In this document: positions 46,444 to 58,197 of the stretch, piece after piece
Numbering within the stretch: the first letter of the stretch is position 1
How the letters are laid out: each line of letters begins with the position of its first letter
Assembly (NCBI GenBank): GCA_027924645.1
Contig: BSBN01001752.1
Coordinates: 14,933,001 to 14,997,000 of the forward strand
Source of the DNA: Cunninghamia lanceolata
Lineage: Eukaryota; Streptophyta; Pinopsida; Cupressales; Cupressaceae
Reading direction: 5' to 3'
Length of the DNA: 64,000 bases
Program-made: the position numbers and the translations under genes
The notes under the pieces: model-generated
Told to the model about the DNA's origin: nothing
The model's database searches: none
Seen by the model: only the letters and a program-made list of their open reading frames with translations

Positions 46444-48814
46444 TGATGGTGTCAGATTGTCATTGATGTCAAAAAGGTTGAGTTGATATTAGTGAACATC
46501 TGAAGAACACTAATGAGGAGGTAAGTGCAAGTTGTGTGAAGTTGTTGACAGGAGTTGCCATATCACAGCTTGTTCAGTATGCTTGGTCAGTGTTCACAAT
46601 TTGTCATCTTGATTGTAGCTTGTTGTAATCACAGTGGTTTGGAGGTTTGGTATGATCTCAGTATTCATATGGTGTTCATCTCAGTATTCAGGTGGTAAAA
46701 ACTCTTACAAGTGGTTCATGATGTTATAGTGACAAGTGGTTCATGATGTAATAGTTTGGTCATCTCAGTAAAAGTGTGACATTTGATCTTTAGGTTTACT
46801 TGTTCTTCTTATTATGACCATATTCTTATCTCTCTATTGTCTAAAAACAAAGGGTGTTGGGTCATGTAATAAGTTTGTTTGTCACATCATAAATGATGTC
46901 TCATCTTTATTTTAAAGGTTCTGTGACTGGCTTGATCTTTGATTAAATATTCTACATCTGCTCTTTTATCTCATGTTTTAAAGGTTCTTATCACCCAAAC
47001 ATTAGTGTTGCCCAAGATATCTCTTTATCCCCTTTGAAGCTTATTAAAACCGTCAAATGCACTTTTGTTCTAATTGAAGGGTGACCGGTCGGGGTGGTTG
47101 ATGTCACTTAAGTGACAAAGTTTAAGGGGTCTGCATCGTAATTATAACCGGCCCCATCTACTAGGTTCCCGGTCAACAGGTAAGACATAATAGCAACTTG
47201 GCTGGAATTCCTCATCGACGGTTGCATTTAAACTGGCAAGTGGCGTGATGTGTTGATCGTGTGATCAAAATTCAAAATATTGAAAGCCCGAAGGACAGTC
47301 AATGGCATTAAGATTGACGGTTTCTCTTGGTGCAAAAGCCATTTTTTTTGTCTTTTCACCTTTCCACCGAGATAAACACTAGAAGTTTCCTTCTTGAAGA
47401 AGATGAAAAAGAGATCTCGTGAGATTTTTTGAAAAGGAAGGTGATCAGGTTTTAAGGAAACAAAGATATGCATGAGAAATATATATAATGTTTGAAGAGG
47501 AAACCGTGGAAAGATTTTTCTTATTCTTTTGAATAAAGAATTTTTTAAGAAGAGATTTTTTCTTAGAAGATTTTTTTTGGGAAGATTGTTTTTTTTCTCA
47601 TGATAAGTTTTAAAAGATTTTTGAAGGATCATTTTGCACAGAAAATGAACATAAATTTTTATGCAATGGTGAAGACAATGATCTAGAAAATGGGGATATT
47701 ATATGCAGGTGTTTTGATAAGGGTCAGAGGAATATGAAGAGATTTTTGAAACAAATTTTTGTGGAAGATTTTTTAAGAGTTAAGATGATTTTATTTTCTT
47801 GTCTTCATACAAAGGAAATCCAAAGAGAGATTGAAGATACTCTTGCAGATTGAGAAGAAGAAGAAGCTCAAAGGTTTTTAAATGTAAAAGCTTGGAAGTT
47901 TTTAAGGAAATTTTTTACAGATGATTTGTTTTGAGATGTGGAATATGAAGATGAAAATTGAAAAGAAAATGATTTTATTTTGAAGAAATGTAATTTGTTG
48001 CAGGACAAAAAAGAGGATACAAGAAGAGTCTTTATTTTACAGGGCACTGATTAACATTATATTGTAAATTAGATTTTTATTCTTGCAGATGGATTTTTAT
48101 TGTACAGATATTATTTTTAAGATGTTTACAGAGAAGAGAAAATGAAAAGATTTTATTAAGACATTGAAGAAAATATAAAGAGGATTTGAATATGAAAAGA
48201 TATTCAGAATTTGTATATAATGGTTTTAAAGTACATTGACAGTGAGTGTGTGTGGGATGAGATACAGAAATGAAGACATTTCCTAATAGATTCTTTTCAA
48301 GAGAAAAGAATAATGATAAGATGATACTGAGTTTGTAATGTAGAGATAATCCGCTGATTTGTTATGCAGGTGTGAAGGAATTGAGAATTGAATGGAAACA
48401 GAGTATCCCTCTGGTTTGGTTTATAACTTCTATTGGTGATTTGGTTTGCCAGTGAGGCATTGTATTAGCCAGTGAGGCTTATAGGTCAGTGTGACCTTGA
48501 TATTTGTCAGTGAGACAATTTGTATTGCCAGTGAGGCATATTTTTCAGTTAAGCCAGTGAGGCAATTCTGGAGTGGTTTTTCTACCTCTGGAGGGTTTTC
48601 CACTTGTGCAATTCTTGTGTCTTGATTTTCTTTCTGTGGTTGTATGTTTTACTCATGAGTTTTTGTTTTCCATTCTCAGTTATGTTCACATGTATTTGAG
48701 AAATCAATGATAGCTCTCTCTCCTTGTACTCTGCAAGTTAAAGTTTTTAAAAAGATTAGAAATTTCACAGAACACTGATTCACCCCCCCTCTCAGTGTTG
48801 CCTTGACTCCTACA
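46444..48814 (+). repeat. 3' LTR of the gag-only element (2371 bp)
   Basis: This is the partner of 40491-42836. It is longer by about 25 bp because GTGACAAGTGGTTCATGAT-type sequence near 46712-46745 is duplicated. It ends CTACA followed by the accaa duplication. Confidence 0.95.
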
Positions 48815-48819
48815 ACCAA

Positions 48820-49568
48820 GACCTATCATAGGCAGACAACAAAATGATAATTCAATTGTATTTTATAAAATGCTTGTAGCAACACCATCCATGATAAGAT
48901 GGTGACAAATATTTATTAACTCAATTTTAAATAATTGACCATTTAAAAACACACATATAAAATATACAATTTATTTTAAAATTTTCTTTTTCTATATAAA
49001 TGTAATACCTTTTTAATAAAATATTATAATATATCTTTTATTTTAAATCACTTATATAATATTATAATTCACATATATTATATAAATTGTTTTATGATAT
49101 TTATATTCACAATATATTATAAATCATATATAATATTATGTAATATAACATAAATTGTTTTATACTTATAAATTTAATTTTTATATTATAAAGTAGTCTT
49201 CATAAATAATAGAGGGAGCCCAAGCTTAAAATGTTTAGACCCCACTCTAAAAAGAAACGTCTTAACCAGTCGATGCGTTCAACAACATGTACGGCTAGTC
49301 AAAAACACTGGACAGAGGGTCGACGGACTATACGATAGGCATGGTCGAACGAATCTAAACAGGTTTGGTCGTTAAGTTTTGTCGACTGAGAAATTAGACT
49401 GACTAACCGTACAACCAGTCGATTACAACTCACGGACTGTTTATAGCTAAGCGTTTTATTTATTTATATATTATAATCGCCCAAACGCGACGAAATCGTT
49501 TATATATTATAATCCTCGGATAGGAAACGTCAACAAATATTGAAAGTCAATAAAATATGTAGAGCACC
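48820..49568. other. Intergenic DNA, AT-rich then CpG-containing
   Basis: 48900-49200 is extremely AT-rich. 49230-49500 is richer in CpG, with several GTCGA/GTCGACT words. No ORF or known element was recognised. Confidence 0.4.
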
Positions 49569-49793
49569 ATGAACCTTCGTAGCAATGTCTGCAAACTTGC
49601 GCAGAGCGGTCGGAAGCTTCCCGTAAGGAGAAAGAAAAACAACAGAAAAGTAAGAAAATACCGACAGAAAAAGAAGCTTCCCGTAAAGAGAAAGGAAAAC
49701 AAAGGAAAAATAAAAACAACGGAAGCGACTGAGAAGAAAACGACGGACGGCGAAAAGCGCGTGAAAGATGAAAGAGTTGGAAAGATGCATTAA
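49569..49793 (+). other. Lys/Arg-rich ORF with internal ~64-bp duplication
   Basis: This 74-codon ORF is nearly all Lys, Arg, Glu and Asn. The phrase GAAGCTTCCCGTAA(G/A)GAGAAAG occurs twice, 64 bases apart, giving two RKLPVRRK / KKLPVKRK blocks. No domain is recognised. It may be a chance ORF from purine-rich DNA. Confidence 0.2.
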
Positions 49794-50084
49794 GATTTGG
49801 GGTCAGTTTGTCTTACGTGAGAAAGCGCGTGAGAGCTGATTACAGCGGCCCCAAATGAGTCGGTTTGTCTTATCCTCCATAAAGCAGATTCCCTTGTGTT
49901 GTAGCTTTCACAAAAGCTCAATCAATAAGATTTACAAATGCACGCGTAGTTGATTTGCAGAGGAGGTTGGGAGTTCGAACCTTGGAGGGTTTAGTCTGTT
50001 CATGGTTACATTCCAAAGTTTTCGTCACAAGCAAGATCTATGACATTTCTTACAAAATCGAATGCAATGAGGAAGATAAAATAA

Positions 50085-50244
50085 AATAGCTTTAATAATT
50101 AGGAAAGCCATTTTGTCTCATCACAGATTTCCTCTCCAGTCTTTATACTTTTAGAACTTTGGTCATTGCTCTCATTTTATATTATAACTTTGAAGTTCTG
50201 AATATTTTTAATATTATAATAAGGGATGCGCGAAAATGACTTTG
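50085..50244 (+). repeat. NLR-promoter-family repeat, copy 3, left part
   Basis: It matches the NLR 5' flank family (ATTTTGTCTCATCACAGAT, then TTTGGTCATTGCTCTCATTTT). It is interrupted at 50245 by a copia element and continues at 55635. Its last part contains a 52-bp tandem duplication (50188-50239 and, across the insertion, 50240-50244 plus 55640 onward) starting CTTTGAAG(T/C)TCTGAA. Confidence 0.7.
50240..50244. repeat. Target-site duplication ctttg (left)
   Basis: ctttg before the left LTR is repeated exactly at 55635-55639. Confidence 0.9.
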
Positions 50245-50502
50245 TGTTAAAATAATGGAACAGCGAAAAAAAAAAAAGAACAGTAAACAATTACACAGTG
50301 CAAAGATATTTAACGTGGTTCACCATATGTATGGCTACGTCCACAAAGCAGGGGAAAACTCTTATATTAGTTTGTTCTCAGATGATGTTTACAACAGCAT
50401 ATACATATGCTTTTATAGATTACAATATCCGCCAAGAGAAGGAGCTGAAAATGAAGAGTCACCACAAAAGGACGAGGTGACCGTTGGGTTTCATATCCAA
50501 CA
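50245..50502 (-). repeat. Copia 3' LTR (258 bp)
   Basis: On the plus strand it runs TGTTAAAATAATGG ... CATATCCAACA. It pairs with 55378-55634 with about nine differences (roughly 96% identity by eye). The polypurine tract (CAAGTGGGAGATT on the minus strand) abuts it. Confidence 0.95.
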
Positions 50503-50569
50503 ATCTCCCACTTGAAACCCAACGACTGCTGCAAACATTCAGAGCTATTCCCCTACTTTAAGCCTATTG

Positions 50570-53500
50570 TCAGAGTTTGACAATGCCGAGAGAAGCGCGG
50601 CAGAATTCAAACTTCTCTCGAGGTACAACCTTGGTCAATGCATCAGCTGGATTGATCTTGGTGTCGATCTTCTGAACTTGTAACTTGCCTTCTTCAATCA
50701 TGCTACGGATGAAATGATACCTCAGCTCAATGTGTTTGGTTCTGTTATGGAATGCCGTATTCTTGGCCAAATGAATAGCGCTGTTACTGTCACAGAAAAG
50801 TGTGAAAGCTTGCTGTTTCGAACCCAATTCAGTAAACAAACGCTGCAACCAAACCATTTCTTTTGCTCCTTCAGTGAGAGCAATGTACTCAGCCTCAGTA
50901 GTAGAAAGAGCAACTACTTGTTGCAATCTTGAGACCCAACTGATAGCTGCCCCGGCAAAAGTGAAAACATAGCCCGATGTAGACCTTCTTTTATCCAAGT
51001 CACCCGCCATATCGGAGTCAACGAAGCCTTGTAGCTGTGCAACTTTCCCACCAAAACATAAGGCATAATCTGAAGTGCCTTTTAGATACCTCAATATCCA
51101 CTTCACAGCTTCCCAATGAGTTTTTCCGGGATTACTCATGAACCGGCTCACAACTCCCACTGCTTGGGAAATATCAGGACGGGTGCATATCATTGCATAC
51201 ATAAGACTTCCCACGGCTGAAGAGTATGGAATGTTCTTCATGTAGTCTTGTTCTTCTTGTGTCTTGGGGCACAATGCTGAAGACAAGTGAAAATGATCGG
51301 CAAGTGGAGTGCTAACTGGCTTAGCACTTTTCATATTGAATCTGTCCAAAACTTTTTCAACATATTTTTGCTGAGACAATCTGATTTCTTTCTTCTTTCT
51401 GTCCCAAATGATGGTCATGCCAAGAATCTTCTTTGCTGCCCCGAGGTCCTTCATTGCAAATTTGTTTCCCAAGAGTTGCTTCAAATCAGCAATGACTCTC
51501 ATGTTGGTGCCGGTAATGAGCATGTCGTCAACATAGAGTAGCAACAAAACAAATTCACCACTTGGCAAAACCTTGTAGTATAAACATGGATCAGATTCAG
51601 AGCGCGTAAACTGATTTTCCATCATGAAGTTATCAAACTTGATGTACCACTGCCTTGGGGCTTGTTTCAGCCCATACAATCTCCTCTTTAATCTGCAAAA
51701 CAGATTTTCATGCCCTTGCTTGACAAAACCTTCTAGCTGATGCATGTACAATTCCTCTTCTATGTCATTGTGGAGAAAAGCGGTTTTGACGTCGAGTTGC
51801 TCAAGCTCAAGGTCATAAACTGCTGTCAAACCCAAAACAGCTCGAATTGTGTTCATTCTCACAACTGGTGAGAAAATCTCATTGAAGTCCACTCCCTTTT
51901 GTTGATCATATCCTTTCACAACAAGTCTGGCCCTGTAGCGTTTTGTGCCGCCTTCTTCCTCTTTGATTCTGTAGACCCACCGATTCTTCAAAAGTTTGCG
52001 ATCAGGTGGAAGCCGGACCAGATCCCATGTATGGTTTGCCATTAGAGAGTCCATTTCATCCTTCATTGCTGCCATCCATTTCTCACTATCCCTATCATTG
52101 CAAGCTTCTCAAAATGTATTTGGTTCTGATATGTCAGCAACGAGCAATTGATAGTCATCAAATTTTGGAGGAGGTTTCCTCTCTCTGGTAGACCTCCTCA
52201 GTGAAGGAATTTGCCCTTGTATACTGCCCTGTGCAATGCTCTGTTCACTAGCAACATTCCTCTATTTTCCAACATCACTGTCCTGTATTTCTGTATTGTT
52301 CCTCATAAAAGTAGATGAGTTGTCGAATTTAGAGTTTACCTTGTCCATTAATACTGGTAACTCTCGTACTGGTGGCATGGGAAAAGGACCTCTTTGCTGT
52401 GCATCAACGTATGTTGACTGTGTTCTATGATGAGAGGGCGTAGAAAACATAGGGGACGGCAGATTTAAAGTAGTTTGCATTTGCTCTATTGATCCTGTAA
52501 CTGGCAATGATGGAACATTCACTGGCTGCATTGAGATACCTTTTACATTGTTTGGAGACTGTCGACCTCCTTCCTGAGGCCGCAGGTGAGGGAACACATT
52601 TGAACGCCCTTCATTAGTCTGTGTATTGTTTCTGACTGGCAGCGTAGAACATTTTGCAAGCTGCGTGGGATCTTCTACAGGCTGTGTTGGATAGAAAACA
52701 GTCTGCAATGGATAGTTATTGGCCTGCGTGGCATCCAAAGAAATTGAATTGTTGGGAGGCAGCATATGTGGTCTGACCCCAGTGCGTGGGTTTATACATT
52801 CCTCAGCCCGCGTGGGATTATATGCAACTGTATCTTTAGCATTCTTATGACATGAGCCAAGGATTCCTCCGGCACTATTGTTATTATCCACCAGGCTTTC
52901 ATCTACGTTATGCGGTAGATGTATAACTTGAGGCTGTGTGGGAATAACACCCATTTCATAGGTATTTGATGGCAGATGTGAGCCTGAGCGCTCATTAACA
53001 TTAACAGAAATTGAACCAAAATTTAGTGGCAAGGCTCCCACTTCATCTGACATTTGAACTGTACCTTGTGTAGATGACTGAGAAATGCCTCTGGCTGCTA
53101 GTGACGGATGTGGAGACTATGAATCACACCCACTAAAACTGTCATCCAACGAAATATATTCTTTTGTAGATGTCCTCTGTTCTTGCAAGGCAGGAAACAC
53201 TTTTTCATTGAAGATCACATCACAGCTGCGAATGATTTGTTTTGCAACAGGATCCCACAATCTGAAACCGTATTGCTCTTCCCCATAACCGACAAAGATG
53301 CATCGTTTGGATTTGAAATCCAATTTTGTTCGCTTTTCTTTTGGAATGTGAGCGAACGCCTCGCAGCCAAAGACCCGGAGGTGATGGTAAGAGATCTTCT
53401 TTTCAAACCACTCTTCTTCTGGAATATCAAAATCCAGCTTAGTAGAAGGACTTTGGTTGATCAAATAAACCGTCGTGTTAACTGCCTCAGCCCAGAATTC

Positions 53501-55333
53501 TTTACTCAAACCAGCATTTGAGAGCATGCTACGTGCCCTCTCTAGAATCGTGCGATTCATTCTTTCGGCTACACCATTTTCCTGAGGTGTAAATGGTACA
53601 ACCTTGATGTGCTGAATGCCGTTGTCTGCACAAAAAGTATCAAAATCTAAAGAGCAAAACTCCCCCCCATTGTCAGTTTTAAGACATTTAATTTTGCTCC
53701 CAATTTGATTTTCAGCAACAGCCTTAAAAATTTTGAATTTTGCAAACACTTCTGATTTTCTGTTGAGCATATAAACCCAAAGCTTACAGGTGCAATCATC
53801 TAAAAAAGTTACAAAGTAGTTTGCTCCTCCAATGGAGGCTACCTCTGTGGGACCAAAGACATTCGAATGCACGAGTTCCAAGGGTTTTGCCTTCTTGTCC
53901 TATCCAGTTTTGGAGAAGCTGGCCCGCCTTTGTTTCCCATAAATGCAATGCTTACAAAGTTCCAAATCTGCTAATTGTAAACCAGAAAGTTGGCCTCTTT
54001 TGAGCAATACTTCCATTCCCTTTTTGCTCATGTGGCCAAGTCTCCTATGCCACAATTCTGTCCCGCTGTCAACTACAGCCATCACCGCTCCCACTTCAGC
54101 GGCACATTCGAGCACATAAAGAGATCCTAATTTAGTGCCTTTTGCAACAACTAAAGCGCCTTTAGTTACTTTCCAAATGTTGGAAGAGAAAGTGATGCTG
54201 CAGCCTTGCGCATCAAGTTGTCCTACTGAAATCAAGTTCCTCTTAAGTTTAGGAACATGTCTGACATCATTCAGTAGCCACTTGCTTCCATTCTTTAGTT
54301 GTAGCAATATATCACCTTTGCCGACAATCTCGCATGGCTCATTGTCTCCGAGATAAACCTTGCCAAATTTTCCTTCTTGATATGTTTGGAAGGCATCCCG
54401 ATTTAAAGTTGCGTGAAAGGAGGCGCCAGAGTCTAAAATCCATGAGTCAGCTTCAGCTTCACTTGCTGCTAAGACAAGAGCTCCTCCATTATCTTCAAGA
54501 GTCGTGTTAATCTCATTTTCTTTCAGCTGTTTTTGAGCTTTTTTGTAATACCAACAATCCTTCTTGACATTTCCATCTTTTCTGCAAAACCAGCAACCTT
54601 CTTTCCGTCCTCTTGACTTTGATCTCTTCGCTAATTTAGATCTTCTCCTGTTTTGTTTTCCTCGATCTTGGGTTCTTCCCCTATTGCCTAGAACCAAGGC
54701 TTCACCGGATATTTTATTTTGTCCTCTCCTCATGTCTTCGTTGAGGAGGGTGGCAGCAACATCGTCAAATTTTAACAATGCTTTCTTTTCCTTGTTTTCA
54801 GATCCTCTTCTCCCAAGTGCTGAATTGCTGATCGTCATCACGACATTATCCCAGCTGTCGGGAAGTGAGCACAGGAGTAGCATAGCCCTCATTTCATCAT
54901 CAAAATTGATTTCTACAGAAACTAGTTGGCTGATTGCAATGTTGAATTCATTCAAGTGATTTGAAAATGTTTTTCCCTCTTTCATTTTTAGGTTGAACAA
55001 CTTTTTTAGCAAGAAGACCCTATTGGTTGCGGATGCCATTTCATACATGTCGCAAAGCTTGTCCCAGATCTGCTTTGCCGAGGTTTCTGTTGCAACATTA
55101 AATAAGACGTTGCTGGACAGCGAGAGGATGATTGTAGAGGCTACTTTTTGATCCAACACATCCCATTCGTCATCTGTCATCTTTTCTGGTTTTGCTTCTT
55201 TTCCTTTCAGCGTGATAGCTAAGTCTTTTTGAATTAGCACGGCACGAATTTGCAGCTTCCAAAGCCCAAAATTCTGCCCCGAAAACTTCTCTATTCTCCA
55301 CTTGTCCGCTTCTTCCATTTCTTTGAAATTCAT
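50570..55333 (-). pseudogene. Copia gag-pol polyprotein, one frame with four nonsense codons
   Basis: From the first ATG after the primer site (55333) to TGA (50570) the frame is continuous over 1588 codons with no frameshift. Gag is UBN2-like (IEKFSGQNFGLWK) and its knuckle is degenerate (CWFCRKDGNVKKDC, His replaced by Asn). The protease is WILDSGASFH near 54430. The GAG-pre-integrase zinc region ends with HCIYGKQ. Integrase spans 53881-53250 (TDNGGEF), followed by a long low-complexity linker (52262-53053). RT has YVDD at 51524-51535, and RNase H has STTEAEYIALTE. Four codons are nonsense: TAG at 53900, 53117 and 52262, each where Gln fits, and TGA at 52109, where Arg (CGA) fits. All four are C-to-T changes on the coding strand. 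Confidence 0.93.
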
Positions 55334-55377
55334 CACGAATTTCTCAACCAGCTCCTTACCCGAGCTCTGATACCAAT

Positions 55378-55634
55378 TGTTAAAACAATGGAACAGCAAA
55401 AAAAGAAAAGAATAGTAAACAATCACACAGTGCAAAGATATTTAACGTGGTTCACCATATGTATGGCTACATCCACAAAGCAGGGGAAAACTCTTATATT
55501 AGTTTGTTCTCAGATGATGTTTACAACAGCATATACATATGCTTTTATAGATTACAATATCTGCCAAGAGAAGGAGCTGAAAATGAAGAGTCACCACAAA
55601 AGGATGAGGTGACTGTTGGGTTTCATATCCAACA
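55378..55634 (-). repeat. Copia 5' LTR (257 bp)
   Basis: This is the partner of 50245-50502. It is adjacent to the primer binding site and followed by the ctttg duplication. Confidence 0.95.
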
Positions 55635-56043
55635 CTTTGAAGCTCTGAAATATTTTTAATATTATAACCCATGAAACCGCGTGAAAGTTGTTAGGCACTA
55701 GAGTGGGCCCAAATGAGTTGGAAACCCATTTTGTCCCATCACAGATCATTTCCTCTCTAGTCTTCATACCTTCAGAAATTTGGTCATTGCTCTCATTCTC
55801 ACTAAAGATTTTTACAGTCTTAAAGTGTGAAGATGTTATATTGATTATTCCACAGAGCTTGATGTGCATTCCACACAGCTTCGTGTGAATGTACATGGGA
55901 AATTTGTCGTGCAATTCTCTCAAAGATTTTTTTTTGGTGCAGCCCATTGAAAAGAGGGTAATGAGTGTGCTCTACTCTGAGCTTGAAGGATTCAGTTATA
56001 TTTTCTATCAAAACATAGAATCCAATCGACTCTGAGTTATATT
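55635..56043 (+). repeat. NLR-promoter-family repeat, copy 3, right part
   Basis: It follows the NLR 5' flank at 3900-4240 through CATTGCTCTCATTCTCAC, TTTACAGTCTTAAAGTGTGA, AGCTTCGTGTGAATGTACA, a T-run, GCAGCCCATTGAAAAGAGGG and GCTTGAAGGATTCAGTTATA. Homology ends at 56043, equivalent to 4240, where an LTR begins. The equivalent NLR start codon would have been 27 bp further on, so this is the promoter of a second NLR copy detached from its coding part. Confidence 0.75.
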
Positions 56044-57969
56044 TGTTGTCCTCAGTTGTTGTCCTTGATGCCAAAGACACAATCTCTCTTAGTTTGATAT
56101 GGTACAGTATCTGTATCATGACATTGTGCATTTTGATAGTGAATGTTGCTATGGTACCATCATATCTTTCTGGTTTAGTCAGTTGTTTGATACAGTGGTA
56201 CATGCTGGCATATGCTTGACAGTTGGCACATGTTTGTTATGGTATCATGCTAATGATACAGCATCATATTGTTGTTGGTTTGACATATGACAGTTCATAT
56301 ATGTTCTCATGGTTCATATTGTCTATGCACTTGATCTTTTGTGCTTTGTGCTCTTATGCTCTCTTGGGATGATGACAATTGGATATCTTTGTATCTTTGT
56401 GTTAATATAGCTTGCTTAGGTATATGGTTGTTGGTAATTGACATGATGACAATACACAACTTGATATGTGTTGTGATAGACAGTTTGATGCCAAGATAGT
56501 AGACAGTTTGATGATATTCTTTGCTTACTTTGACACTTTGTTTGATACACTCATTCATTCAGTTGAGCTAGTTTCCTAACATGCAGATTGGTCGTTGGCA
56601 TTAAATGTGGATTCATGTTCAGTTTGGCACCCGTGGTAACTATGTTTAGTTTGGCATCTTTCATTGGCAGTGGTCCTCTTGATCATGTTGACATGGTTTG
56701 GCACTTTTTTTATCATGTTCAGTTTGGTTTCATAATGATATGGTATTCCTTCTTACTTGGTGGTGATGAGTTGTTGTCCCACTTGGCATTTATATTTGGC
56801 AGTGATGTCAAGCATTATATGAATTTGTATATTTTGTAATTGGCATCATAATTTTTGTCTTGGCACCTTGACATTGGATTATTTGATGACTTGGCACTTG
56901 ATGGTCTAACATTTGACTTGGTATTAAGTAGAAATATATGGTATATCATATGTTTTTGATGACATATGTTTTTGATGACCACAAGCTCTTTTTCTTAGCA
57001 CTTTTAATTAAACACCTTGCAAAATATTAAGAGAATATCAAATTGATGTTTCAAGATTAATTTGGTAACTGGTAAAGAAGGTTTTTTTTTACATAGCATA
57101 AATAGTGAAGACGGGTTTCTTTTAGGGTTAACTGGCTCATTTGGTCACTCAGCTCAAAAGGAAAAAATGATGTTTAATCATTTAATTTTCACTATCTGTT
57201 ATACTCTCCACGAGGGTTTGGCCGTGATTATAGAAGGGTATGCAATCGTGTGTGTGGTTGTGTATACACCTGATGTAATGTCGAGGATAGATGACTGAAT
57301 GCATTATCATTGATGTTAGATCAGAGTTGTTGTATTAGGATTTAGTGAAACAGAGTTTCCTTCTGTAATTGTTTTTTCTTCATGATTGAAACATGTATTG
57401 AAAGGTCAAGTCAGTGAGACAAAAATGACCTTTGCTAGTGAGGCATTTTGTGTAGCCAGTGAGGCTTTGCCAGTGAGGCATTTTGTAGCCAGTGAGGCCT
57501 GTAATTAGTGAGATTCATTAAATAAGCCAGTGAGGCATTTTTTTGAGTGGTTTTTATGCCCCAAAGGATTTTCCACTCAGGACAATCTTTGTGTTGTGGT
57601 TACTTGCTCTGCTCATGAGTTTTTGTTCATTATTTCATAATTTAACTATTATATGATGCTCATAGTAAAACAGTACACATGCATAACACTTTGATGCTTA
57701 TCTCAGTCCAATGAAGTAACAATCTGCCTCTATTGTTTGTCTTCATGAATTGTTCAATTGATTCCTCATAGTTCACAAACAATTATTCTGTCTTTTCATG
57801 CTCACAAATTGGTTTGATATTTCATCCTAGTTTTTGAATGAATGTCTTGCTTTCACTACTCAAGGTTGAAGTTCACAGTTGGTAAAAGTTAATTAGGTGT
57901 TGCCAAAAGCATATTTGTTTTATAAGACACTGATTCACCCCCCCTCTTAGTGTTTTGCATACTCCAACA
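56044..57969 (+). repeat. 5' LTR (~1926 bp) of a second long-LTR element
   Basis: It starts TGTTGTCCTCAG and ends TACTCCAACA, followed by a primer-site-like TGGTATTAGAGC at 57972-57983. The 3' part carries CCAGTGAGGCA repeats (57415-57540), a GAGTGG...CCACTC hairpin (57545-57578) and ACTGATTCACCCCCCCTCTTAGTG, as in the gag-only element. The possible target duplication on this side is atatt (56039-56043). The matching 3' LTR must lie beyond the window. Confidence 0.75.
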
Positions 57970-58197
57970 AGTGGTATTAGAGCTAGACCCTTGTCCAATA
58001 GGTCTAACCAACCTTAGGGTTTCCTGGTCATGGAGTACTGTGATGGGTAAGTGTAAAAGAAACAAAATTTAAAAGAAAAACACCAGTGTCAAGTCAAATG
58101 TAGCCTTGTCTCAGGAAAAGTTCTTATTAGTTGAGTCAATAAGTGATAATAAGAACAATTCTATAGAAGAAGAGTGTGTTAGTAACCCTAAAGGAGT
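57970..58197 (+). mobile_element. Leader and first Gag codons of the second long-LTR element, cut by a nested insertion
   Basis: After the primer site an ATG at 58043 opens MGKCKRNK, closely matching the MGKCRRNK start of Gag at 42905. A stop follows after nine codons, and the frame is readable beyond it to about 58197 (QEKFLLVES, KNNSIEEECV). There the sequence changes to the minus-strand LTR at 58198. The rest of this element should reappear on the far side of the nested element, outside the window. Confidence 0.65.

Larger units (their letters stand above)
40491..48814 (+). mobile_element. Non-autonomous LTR retrotransposon, gag only (TR-GAG type), 8.3 kb
   Basis: It has two ~2.35-kb LTRs (about 99% identical by eye), a perfect 5-bp target duplication (accaa), a tRNA-Met primer binding site (42839-42852) and a polypurine tract (46432-46443). 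The 3.6-kb interior encodes a Gag protein and nothing like protease, integrase, RT or RNase H. Plant elements of this plan have been called TR-GAG. It must have been moved by enzymes from another, probably copia-type, element; the copia affinity is inferred from the Gag fold (UBN2-like), primer site and TG...CA ends. High LTR identity implies recent activity. Confidence 0.93.
50245..55634 (-). mobile_element. Full-length Ty1/copia element inserted in an NLR-promoter copy
   Basis: This is a 5390-bp element reading on the minus strand, with 257/258-bp LTRs, a perfect ctttg target duplication and a primer binding site complementary to GCTCTGATACCA (55364-55375). It sits inside the promoter-family repeat at 50085-56043. 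It is a different copia lineage from the one at 30.4-35.2 kb: its Gag, LTR sequence and spacer region differ. Confidence 0.95.

Noticed and set aside
49945..49985. tRNA gene or SINE (B-box-like GAGTTCGAACC)
   Set aside because: Only the B-box-like core is present. No acceptor stem, A box at the right distance or cloverleaf could be drawn. At most it is a SINE or tRNA relic.
52262..53053. A 263-aa ORF without known domain, considered as a separate accessory gene
   Set aside because: It is in the same frame as integrase and RT on either side and is separated from them by single nonsense codons (TAG at 53117 and 52262, TGA at 52109), so it is the normal variable linker of the copia polyprotein.
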